From positions 434,001 through 498,000 of the forward strand of contig MBPM02000032.1 in assembly GCA_001695595.3 (NCBI GenBank): a stretch of DNA of 64,000 nucleotides. The letters run 5' to 3'. Each line of letters opens with the position of its first letter. Within the stretch, counting starts at the first letter, position 1. Of this stretch, positions 55,401 to 64,000 are shown one piece after another. Both the position numbers and the translations under genes were made by a program. The notes beneath the pieces are model-generated. The model saw only the letters and a program-made list of their open reading frames with translations, had not been told where the DNA came from and searched no databases. The stretch is from Plasmopara viticola (Eukaryota; Oomycota; Peronosporomycetes; Peronosporales; Peronosporaceae).

Positions 55401-58400
55401 CGCCTATCATCACTCCTCGTTTAGTGGTCCACATGCGTCTCCACTTTAGGCAATGACTATGGCGAGGAGTGCCACGTGTGCTCGGGTGCAAAATGTCAAG
55501 TGTTTACTCGCTATGGCTGCAAAGAAGTTTTGGGCTTACAGTGACATTTTCGGTTAACCCCGTTATTAAAGGGCAAGGCCAAAGACTCCAAAGTCGGTAT
55601 TTTCTTGGATAATTTCTGTTCCCGAGGTAACTAGCACAGAGCTATGTGACTCACATAGATGCAAATCGCCGTTCCGTGCGAGTCCACTTACCCTCTTGTC
55701 GAAAAATTTGTGCCCTGGGAAAGGATACCACCCAGTCGAGGCAGGTCATTGTGCTAAGCAGTATACTATCTGGTTTGAAAGATGCAAGGACCAACTATCC
55801 ATGAATACCTCTTTTCTCAAGGGGTTTATTGGTTCAGCGTAGCCTTACGGCGGATCCGAGCGCATATTTTACGCAGTACAAAAAAGCTTTCACTCAATAT
55901 CGTAGAAAACGTCCGGAAATAGTCTCGTGAGTTTTTCCAAGCGCTGGATTGGTACGCATCAATCCAAAATCTATTTTGCGACTTAGTGAAGTCCCTTTCA
56001 GGCAGGATCGCGATACAACAATTTACAGAGCCAGGCCATAGAGCAGCCTATTACTACGAGTTCAGCGTTAGTATTAAATACTATGTACATCTCAGGACTC
56101 CTGGTCAACAAAGACAAATTTGTCAATGCTTTGTTTTGATGATACTCAATCCTTTATGGACTTTTCTGCGTTGAGCGCATCAAGATGTATGCAACCAAAA
56201 AACTGTTGGTGAACCGGCTACTTTTTATTGAAGTAAAGACATTACAGCATATATAAGCTGTGAGCCAAAGTTTAGAAAAAAGTCATAAGTCAATAAGGTC
56301 TGGTTTGAAAAGCTTCAATCTCAATGTCTCAGATCGTGCGCACAAGCCTGACTTTAAACCTGTAAGGCGTTCTTTGAGAATTTCAAAAAAAGGATAGACA
56401 ATAGATGTCGACTCACGAGCGTCAATTAAATGCTTAAAACGTTGCCGTCGAACTCGTCATATGCTGAGGCTCTTTGAGACATCAAATGAAAGTATTACCA
56501 TTTACTTTAAGACAAAAACATAGTCGTAAAGCTTCTCAAATTTGATGGCGTCAAGCCTTGAGCATAGGTACGTAAAATGACTCTGCCATGATCTCGAATC
56601 GGGTGCCATTGGCATCGATTCTCCCGCAGGCTTAACGAGCCATTGATCCATCTTGGTTAGATAGCAGAAATGCTAATGGCTCGGATGGTCAATGTGCTGA
56701 GTTTTGAAATGAAAGAGCTGAACACCATTGGTGACGAGAAGAAAAAGAAACGAAGTGCTATTTTCGGGTAGCGCGAGAAATCTACGTAAGATCAGAAGCG
56801 GTGTTTTTTTAAGATGGCACTCGCCATCTCATGTAAGTGGCATATGCGGCTTTAAGCTGAGAAAATAGTGCATAAACCTTACGACTGCACGTTGAGTGGC
56901 ATGCGGATACCTGGAGATTGTTTTGACAAACCAGGACTTTCTGCTTACCATAAGTAACTTGAAAGACTTTTGCTAAGGCATCAAGGGAAAGCCTTGTGGA
57001 TGCACGTGAATCTGAACATTTCACACTGAGCAACCCCGGATACGCTGTAAATTGTGCGAATTATTTTTACCTAATGTTTGACGGGCAAAAATTTAAGCGT
57101 GCATGTGGACTAACTGAGGAACGCTTGTCGTAGACAGCATTTGCTGTCAGTCATTCGGTATGTAGTCGGTCAAATGCTGAGTCGTCCAGAGTGCTGCCTT
57201 TTCGATGCGCCTACAGATGAACACATTTTTCGAAGCGGATCAGTGTGTAGTCTTGCTGCATTGATGGAAATCACCATGTCGGTACAATGGTGCCAAGCCA
57301 ATTCCGGCAAATTTGACGCTTTAAAAGCCACAAGTCGCTATGGGGGCTTAAAACACTTGGAAAGAAAGACAGCAACGCAAGGTACCTATTTAGAAAACGC
57401 TCTCGGATTGCACAGAAGGGACAAGAATAGACCTTAAAGCCACTAGCGTTTAATTATATTAAAAGGGGAGAGGCCAGTATAGCTTAAAGACATAATAGAC
57501 ATCGGGCATATCCTACACGTGGATTCTCTGCCTCAGATGGAAAAGCTATCCACGGCTGAGCTTAAAATGTACTTAAGCTTAATGGCATTGCCGAAGTGGT
57601 AGTCATTCGACCTACATAGGACATTCATGTCTTACTTTTGCTTGCTCAAAATGCAAGAGAAAAACACTTAGGACTCAGAGAAAATCCTTGCATTATCTGT
57701 TCCGTATCATAACCGGTAAGGTATGTTTATGTGAGCCCCTTCATCAGCCTTACCGTCTCAAAAAGTAAGCATTATAGTACTGACTTGGTTCCATGAACAA
57801 ATTCCGCGTAGCATGGCAGTAACATTTAATACGAAGAGGGTATGACTTCGTCAACATAAGCGTCCGTGAAACTTACGAGAAAAAGTAGTTCTAGGCGAGC
57901 AAGTCTCTCCGTTTGACGACAATATTTTGTGGTAGAAGACTTCATGGCACTTGTCGCATCGTGAAAACTTTTGAGCTAAGTTTGCCTTTATCCTGTACTG
58001 GCGCTTATTTTAGAGAGGGTGCGATGTAAAGCAACAGGGTGGGATGTATTATGTACAGCGTCTCGGCCTTGTCGATGTATATTATCCTATGGAAAAGTGC
58101 CATTGACCACGGTCAGCACTCCGTGCGTCTTGCTCTGGGAGTATATTGTCATGTCTTCAGACTATTCGAATGCGTCTGCAGGCTCAATAAGGCGTTTGTA
58201 CCGACCAATTCAAAGATATCGTTTTTTGAAAATCATACAGAACACGGAAAGAGAGGTAATATCGTAGACGCTTAATTTACCTTGTACTTCAAGATCTTTT
58301 ACCCTATTACGTCGTAATATTCGTATCAAAATCATGAGCACTTTCTCGACAATATCCGGAAAAGATCTTATTACACAAAAAGCTTTCGATTCGTCATCAA

Positions 58401-58790
58401 AATTAAGGTCAAATACTGCGAAATTTACCAATTTTACATTAGTAAGACGGTTGCGAGTAATGCGCAAAAGAATACGAATTGCAGCTCGTGTATCTCTCTT
58501 GATTTTTACGAATCATTAAGAGTCAATGGGCGCAGATATAGCCGTACATACATTTGCGCAGGCGAAATGTTGGATTTCATTTTTGTCACTGTCGTTGTCT
58601 TGTCCAATTTAATGTTATCAGTGTTTTGATGTGTTTTGAATATATAAAGTGTTTTGTGTGACGCAATGATTTATTTCGAAAGGACTTGGCTTAATTACAT
58701 TCACTTATGTTATCACTCTTCTAATCTTTTATCAGGATAACAAATAGAATACCGTAAATTGTCGGTAGTGCGTAAAAATTTAAGCCTCAT
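49457..58790. repeat. Non-coding spacer of copy B
   Basis: Aligns with 2095-11516 of copy A (minus the SINE) and continues with 15929-16075 (minus the copia element) to 58785. It has the same two modules as copy A (about 49990-52380 and 55140-58260). A frame at 53145-53411 (88 residues) is open here but broken in copy A, and a 95-residue one at 53536-53823 likewise. I see no motif in either. Difference from copy A near 58300-58550 is about 10% by eye. Confidence 0.65.
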
Positions 58791-59358
58791 ATTGTAATGT
58801 AATGTATTACGTTATCGCGTTGCCAAAGTATGCACGTGCTAGGCTCAGTCTGGCTAGTCCACGGCATAAAGTGGTGTCCGCATACGTCGGGTCTCGTTCG
58901 GCAAACAGTGCATCCAGCACCGAGGTCGTGAGGGTCTTCCATTTCTTTCGGTCTTGTGCAAGGGTACGTACCACTTTGAGGTCTTGTGCTATCCGGAGTC
59001 GAAAGCCGGAGCCCTTGGGTGAGATGAGCGTGGGGCGGAGCCAGACGGACCAGAGGCGGTGGAGCGCGAGGGTGGCCAGGGACTTGCGCCGGGATAGATT
59101 TTTAATATCGCCGAGGAGTGTTCCGAGCTTCTTAGTGTGGCGCCAGGTTTCTTCTCGGGATCGGGCGTGTCGAGTGGCGCCCGACGGGTTGCAGTGGCGG
59201 CGGATTTCGGTGACTTCGGTCTTGGCTTCGTTTTTTTTTTTTTTTTTAAAGGTTAGAAGGAAGTCATCAATGCGGTGCTCACCTCTATCGTAGATCTTGG
59301 TTTCTCGGAGGCCAAGGATATCGACGCGGTAGCGCCGGAAATCTTCGGGGACGCAAAA
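58791..59358 (-). mobile_element. LINE-derived, internally deleted retroelement
   Basis: Reverse strand. The 5' part encodes FRRYRVDILGLRETKIYDRG, which is AP-endonuclease N-terminal sequence of a non-LTR retrotransposon. An A-run (poly-T on the plus strand, about 59230-59248) is followed by an RT C-terminal segment (LGTLLGDIKNLSRRKSL, LATLALHRLWSVWLR). Then comes the element's C-terminal end (AQDRKKWKTL) and an ATTAC/ATTGT tail. Most of the endonuclease and RT is missing. The final 150 bases or so are shared with the four SINE-like copies. It replaces about 420 bp of effector upstream sequence relative to 16076-16496. Confidence 0.8.
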
Positions 59359-59384
59359 TGAGACTTTACTCTTCAAGTTAAAAA

Positions 59385-60494
59385 ATGCGTCTTTGTGGCA
59401 TTGGCCTAGAACTCCTACCCATTTCCTTTCTTTTTGCAAAAGCCGACACTTCTGCGAATGCAGCAGCGTCCTCCGCACCCTCAGAGGATTTTCCATCAAT
59501 TGGGGAACCACCTGGTTCCCTCATTAAGAACTCGCCGTATGCTGCAGACGAGGAGAGAGACAAATACAATAAATTTTTTGGCGAAAAGAATAAATTAGCT
59601 TCCTTACTGACCAAGTCGCAGAACGAACAAGATGCTCCTTCTTGGCTTGTAAAGACGTGGCGGTCGATGAAAAATTCAGATTCACACGATATCTACACCA
59701 CTAAGCTGAAGCTCAACGAGTTTCCATGCTTGGTCCAAGTACGTGGAAAGCTACAATCGAAAGCATCCTTAGAAACAAGTGTCTGCATTTCAAACGTTGC
59801 GGACGCAATTCGGGGACAATAGATTGGCACTGATGCTGGAATCGGCAAAGAGAGAAACAGACACGTCACACGAAAGCTACTGGCACGACACTGCAGAGGG
59901 AGCAAATGGCGTATTGAAAAGACGAGCTTGGATCGAGTGCAAGCCAAGTCTTCGAATTTTTGGAGTTTGACCAGAAAAATCCGACCTTGTTTGCGGGCAT
60001 TGCGCACGATGTATGGAATATGTATTTCAGCAAGATCTACGGGGTTCATTCCATGACGCTCTTTGAGCAGCTTTGCGACAGCCTCGATGAAGTGAGTTTG
60101 TCTATGGTACCAGTTACGGCAAAAAGTCAAAAACGACTGAAGCGCTGGCGACAGATCTTCAACGCCAACTACGCGACGTCTGGTTGGAGAATTTAGTCGA
60201 GCCGAAGCCTGTGTTTCGACATCCAATGCTATACAAAAACCCAGATCGTCTTCTTGATCAGCTTGAAATGAAAGTATGGATGAGGTTTGTGAAAAAATAT
60301 AAAGCAAGGACAAAAAGGGTGTGGATCTCAAAAGGGTGCTTAGGCGCTACTACAAGCGAGACAACATTGAAATTATTATTAATTCAGCCACGACAAAGTA
60401 CGGAAAGCATTTGGCGAAAAGGACCGAGACCCCGCAAGCGAAAGAGGTGCTTTTATCAGCAATTGTGGTTGAGTCGTTGCAGTTACAGCGCTGA
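59385..60494 (+). pseudogene. WY effector pseudogene, frameshifted
   Basis: The first 146 residues are open: signal peptide MRLCGIGLELLPISFLFAKA, DTSANAAAS, PPGSLIKNSPYAADEER and part of WY module 1. Frameshifts follow near 59740, 59870, 59940, 60125 and 60330. Family segments appear in succession in other frames: FGDNRLALMLESAKRETD, FAGIAHDVWNMYFSKIYG, LLDQLEMKVWMRFVKKY and SATTKYGKHLAKR. The 3' end is near 60494. Its own upstream region, including the conserved upstream element, is replaced by the LINE-derived element ending 26 bp before the ATG. It is the relative of the stump at 16543. Confidence 0.87.
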
Positions 60495-60739
60495 AAGACT
60501 GAAAGGAGTAATGGCGTGCTAATTGGAGCGTTTCAACATGACGTATGACTGGAAAGTATAATACATTCAGTCATTTGTGCTGTTAATTCAAGTCAGTCGG
60601 ATTTTGCTCTATAAAGCATGTGATTTTACAAGAGGGAGTTGATACGCAGCCTCCACTTTTGTGTCCAAATATGAAATAAATTGTTTGGCTTTCCTGGCTT
60701 CTAATTGGCTAAACGCTTAATCGTCGCCGCCTGTCAAGG
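60495..60739. other. Effector 3' flank
   Basis: 60495-60560 matches the flank after the relic at 33432 (AACATGACGTATGACTGG). Nothing else. Confidence 0.45.
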
Positions 60740-61115
60740 ACTGGCAACGTATTGGATTTACCACTTGTTGGGCCGTTTTTACGGGCAAATGACAGTCTTT
60801 TCATTCGTCGATCTTGTCGAACGGATCGTCTTGATCAAGAAGTACTTAAACAATACGTTGATGAAGTAGTAGACGATGGAAATGTCAATGAAATGTTTGT
60901 TGATGGGTCTCACCCACGGCATGGTCGAGTGTACAAACCGCGTTTGATTCCATTCGATTCCGACAAAGTGGACGAGGTCAATGGATCTGCCAATCAGTTG
61001 CTTGGTAAAGCGTCGGAGGATTGGTTTGTTCGGTGTGGAATCTCTTGTTTCTGCGTCTTGGTCACTCGTATGAAAACCTCATTGACACATCTTTGGCCTT
61101 TGCCGGAACCATTTG
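60740..61115 (+). pseudogene. Glycerol-/dihydroxyacetone-phosphate acyltransferase relic
   Basis: The frame from about 60752 reads LPLVGPFLRANDSLFIRRSC, then a YVDEVVDDGNVNEMF segment and FVDGSHPRHGRVYKPRLIPF. These match acyltransferase motif II (G.FFIRR), the spacing to motif III and motif III itself (F.EGTRSRTG..L.PK.G), which is changed at its core here. In another frame, LGHSYENLIDTSLAFAG (about 61052-61105) resembles the later SYD..IE...Y..ELLG segment. In working proteins it attaches the first fatty acid in lipid synthesis. The catalytic HX4D part upstream is absent. Confidence 0.7.
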
Positions 61116-62645
61116 CTCCATCTTTTTCCACCCGAAATGGCTGTATACATAGCTTTCGCCACGGTCCTCCATCAATGCTTGTAATGTGACAAGAGACATG
61201 GAAGTCAGCGGAGTGACAACATTGTGGCGGTACAACAAGAAGTATAGCCACTTTGGCGTTTGTCGCGTCACATTTGTCGTCATAAGGATATGGTACGTCC
61301 CCTCGTCCATGCTAGCTCTAGACACGGTGTATACAGTCCCGACATCTGGTGGCTCGTCTCACAAATGCGTCGATCGAGACCAGCAAGTACATGCAGCCTC
61401 ACCAAGAACCAGAAGGCAACCGAGGAAAGTCAACGCGTGGAGCGGTATTCACCGTGTCAAATTTCATCGACTCTCGCTGTTGCCGCACCTCGAAGCCAAG
61501 TCACCCCAAGTCTTCCTAGCGCCTGTGTCGTCTGTTCCCATACCTCTACTTAACCCTCGCGACGGCAAAGGCTCGACGTATGTCTACGAAGCCGAGTTAG
61601 AAATGCTCATGGACAGCTACTAGTTGGGCAATTGGAGGTTATTTGAATCGAACGCAATCGAAAGAAGCGTTCGTCATTGCCCCCCATGACCGACGAAGCT
61701 AACGTTTATATACGCAAGGCCATGTTAGAAGCTCAGGAAACCTGGAGATGGGCAGATTGCGGATTGGAAGTTGATGCATTTCACGCTCAACGGGTTGCTC
61801 TGCTCGAAGTAGCGCTTCCAGAGCGCGAGAAGCCAAGGGCCTTGGGCGTCAAAGCCTGAGCGAAACCGAGCCATTCTTGCCGAGTATGTCACGCATGTAC
61901 GCTCCTGGCATGCGTGACGGTAAGGGTGGACAGCTTAACGTCTTGGAACAAGGAAGTACCGAAAAGCCACCGTTTCTGGATGCCGACGACTTAGCGAAAG
62001 TGGTGCCAGCACGACTGCTGGTACTCGTCAAGATCGAATCAATTAGTTCCAATGGCAAGGAGCTAGAGGCGAACGCCGGTAAGGCCACAAGTTTCGGAGC
62101 TCTTGGCCGATTTCACGAGAAAGTTGGCAAAACTAGCCACCACGCCTACACCCGATTGTGTACTAGGCCGTGCCAATGATGCTTCAGGAGAACGAAGTCG
62201 AGGACGCAGTGCGCTTCTATTATAGACTCTTACTTGGTCGTGCCGTGCAAACCATGATGTTGCAAGGTCAAGAGAGACGGACAGAGCTGATTGCCGAGTG
62301 TTTGCACTGCAATGTCGCGAGTCGTTTGTTCGAGAGCAGGTTTTCACGAGTCGATCGCGTGACGTGGTAAAGAGGCGTGCTCTTGTTAATAAACCAATCG
62401 GTGAGCGGCGTGTCCGTAAAGTTGCAACAGAGCAATCGCATGCTCAGGCTTGGCAAGAGCTGCATCTTTGCAGTGGTGGTGTGTACACAAGCTGGAGAAC
62501 AAGGTGGACAGCGACGAAAACGTCTAGTCGCAACCTTCTTGCTGTTGCATGTGCAGCAACAGCACGTACGCTGCAAAGCAGCTCAAGATATAAGGAACTT
62601 TGATACGGCGGCGCATGCTCTTTCGACAGAGATGATTGCAAGCGT
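61116..62645. other. GC-richer region with several unrecognised open frames
   Basis: Open forward frames include 61186-61623 (145 aa), 61677-61859 (60 aa, acidic and Ala-rich), 61877-62179 (100 aa), 62170-62370 and 62377-62649. On the reverse strand 61062-61325 is open (87 aa, with MDEGTYHILMTTNVTR). Composition and frame lengths look more like decayed coding sequence than the AT-rich spacers elsewhere. I cannot name a family. They may be pieces of one gene broken by frameshifts or split by introns. Confidence 0.35.
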
Positions 62646-62701
62646 GTAACGATGAGTTACTATGAGGTACTTGTAACGATGAGTTACGATGGGGTACTTA
62701 C
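62646..62701. repeat. Tandem duplication of about 28 bp
   Basis: GTAACGATGAGTTACTATGA (with GGTACTT following) is followed directly by GTAACGATGAGTTACGATGG (with GGTACTT following). Two copies with a few differences. Confidence 0.85.
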
Positions 62702-62870
62702 TACAAGAAATTATTGATACCACAAGAGCAGGATTTTTGAATGGCACTGCCTTACTGACTGACATATTGCACTTTACTGTGGAACACCACTTTATTTATC
62801 AGGTCCTTAATCGCTTCAGTCTTACAATACCAAAACTGCAACGACTCAAATGCAATCGCAACTCCTAAGC
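62702..62870. other. 3' flank of the reverse-strand effector
   Basis: The CCACTTTATTTATCAGGTCC and TTCAGTCTTACAATAC blocks are shared with 27635-27690 and resemble the 3' flanks of other family members. Probable 3' UTR. Confidence 0.45.
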
Positions 62871-64000
62871 TTACGCAGCTGCCACCTTTTCCTTTAACAT
62901 CGTCTCCAACTTCTCCACCAACTCCTTTTCGTCTTTAGTATTCGCTGTTTTGATGATACCCTTGACAACGTCTGGTTCGAAGAGGTTTACAAGGACCTGG
63001 GCAAGAGTCACGTCCTTCCCTTTCGTTTGCTGATACATTCCCGCATACCTCATCCACGATGTGAGCTCCGGGTTATCGAGAACATGACCAGGGTCTTTGT
63101 CAAGCATCAGATATTTGAAAACAACCTCCGGCTCCTTACCATACCGTAACCACTTCTTTTCCAACTTGAGTTGAAGGTTGGTCGCTAACGTCGCTGTTTT
63201 CTCTGACTGTTTTGAAGCAATTAGTAGCGAAGACAGACCTTGATGACTGAAAGTGTAATATAGCTGTCTGAATTGCGACCACCCAGGGCCCAAATAAGTG
63301 TTCCAGATATCATACGCACGGCCAGTAAGCAAAATTGGGTGGCTCGGATCCGACTGCAAACGATTGTAGACTTTGGCTGGGCTATATTCATGATTTCTCC
63401 AAAACGCCATGTGCTCTTTCTGTAGTATTGTGCCAAGAGCTTGAATAAATGGGTCTGCTTCACTCTTTGCTTCTTCCAGCATCATTGCCAATTTATAATC
63501 ATCAAATTTCGCCCATAATTCTAGGAAAAGTGACACCTCCTTCCCGGGATGGTCCGAATTGTAGCTATACACGTAATCGACCCAAGCACGAAACCAAGCG
63601 TTTGATAAACTGTTCTTCTTGGCCCGGTGGAGCTGTAGATTGGTGAAGACAGTGGAAGGATGCACACCATTATTCCTCCACCACTGTAACATGGGCATAA
63701 GGTGAGCGTGGACTATTGGATCCACCACCGCCTGCTTGTCCTTAGTCGGTAACACCACCGCCTGCTTGTCCTTGATCAGTAAAGCGCCCAATTCAGCTCC
63801 CAAGCCGAAATCTTCGATATTAGGAGCCCTCTCTTCGTCTCTTGCGCTCGGCGGGTCCGAGAGGAGGGTGCCAGGTTGCTTTGCAGTGGATGAAAAGTTC
63901 CCTGGGGGTGCGGGGGACGCAGTCGCATTCGCAGAGGCATCGGCATTTGCAAAAAGGGAGAAAACAAGGAAGAGTGTCTGAGCAACGCAGCAAAGATGCA
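62871..64000 (-). CDS. Secreted WY-domain effector with DEER motif, open to the right edge
   Basis: Reverse-strand frame of 376 residues if the base after the right edge completes ATG; the first two visible bases are TG and the next codons are CAT CTT TGC. Signal peptide H-LCCVAQTLFLVFSLFANA, then DASANATAS and QPGTLLSDPPSARDEER (DEER at residues 55-58), with no RxLR. A 10-residue unit with KDKQAVV occurs twice in tandem (74-93). WY modules start near W107, W201 and W284. The C-terminus is ENLET-type helical sequence ending KEKVAAA. Closest relatives in the window are the relics at 30048 and 32413. Promoter not visible. Function: presumed host-directed effector. Confidence 0.85.
   Translation of the reverse strand, partial: HLCCVAQTLFLVFSLFANADASANATASPAPPGNFSSTAKQPGTLLSDPPSARDEERAPNIEDFGLGAELGALLIKDKQAVVLPTKDKQAVVDPIVHAHLMPMLQWWRNNGVHPSTVFTNLQLHRAKKNSLSNAWFRAWVDYVYSYNSDHPGKEVSLFLELWAKFDDYKLAMMLEEAKSEADPFIQALGTILQKEHMAFWRNHEYSPAKVYNRLQSDPSHPILLTGRAYDIWNTYLGPGWSQFRQLYYTFSHQGLSSLLIASKQSEKTATLATNLQLKLEKKWLRYGKEPEVVFKYLMLDKDPGHVLDNPELTSWMRYAGMYQQTKGKDVTLAQVLVNLFEPDVVKGIIKTANTKDEKELVEKLETMLKEKVAAA

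Noticed and set aside
58807..59511. 234-residue reverse-strand frame as a single gene
   Set aside because: Its first part overlaps the antisense of the effector signal peptide at 59385, and the rest is the LINE fragment. Not a real gene.
62871..64000. Internal start at 63803 for the right-edge effector
   Set aside because: Codon 63803 is TTG, and the frame upstream encodes the full signal peptide and DEER leader up to the window edge, so the real start is at the edge.
1..64000. Bacterial features (operons, Shine-Dalgarno sites, CRISPR, phage genes)
   Set aside because: Nothing of this kind was seen. Gene structure, retroelements and effector leaders indicate a eukaryotic oomycete genome.

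Overview
The window looks like a piece of an oomycete genome (Peronosporales: Phytophthora or a downy mildew). The main evidence is a family of secreted WY-type effector genes. Each has a signal peptide of the type MRL-x2-VA...ADASANATAS, then a DEER motif near residue 55, then about three tandem WY/LWY modules. Short oomycete-type initiator sequences (TCATT..TCAATT) lie 15-30 bases upstream of the ATG of several members. The species cannot be fixed from the sequence. No tRNA, rRNA, CRISPR or bacterial feature was seen.

The region is an effector cluster in birth-and-death turnover. I count 13 effector loci. Three look intact: 988-2094 (+), 48341-49456 (+) and 62871-64000 (-, with the first base of its ATG just beyond the right edge). 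Ten are broken or fragmentary: 1-80, 16543, 28232, 30048-31117, 32413-33432, 36506-37953, 44050, 46660, 46790-47350 and 59385-60494. Breakage is by frameshift, stop codon, internal inversion, truncation and retroelement insertion. Almost everything between them is non-coding repeat. The block 1-16670 and the block 47290-59500 are old direct copies of one another (about 10% apart by hand comparison). About 16960-20720 is an inverted copy of about 7790-11540, and further inverted pieces lie at 27000-27330 and 39400-43500. Inside these blocks a module of roughly 3 kb without a convincing gene recurs many times.

Mobile elements of several ages are layered on this. An apparently complete Ty1/copia element at 22272-26970 has two identical 180-bp LTRs, a TTAAC target duplication and one uninterrupted 1449-residue Gag-Pol, so it is very young. 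A decayed reverse-strand copia element occupies 11522-15928. Four copies of a SINE-like element of about 300-330 bp (2185, 34726, 36994, 38445) share their 3' tail with a LINE-derived fragment at 58791-59358. A DDE/pogo-like DNA transposon relic lies at 44695-46263, with a small palindromic element beside it.

Remnants of housekeeping genes are caught between repeats: two pieces of a copper-type P1B ATPase in opposite orientations (33960-34200 and 41990-42900), and a piece of a glycerol-/dihydroxyacetone-phosphate acyltransferase (60740-61115).
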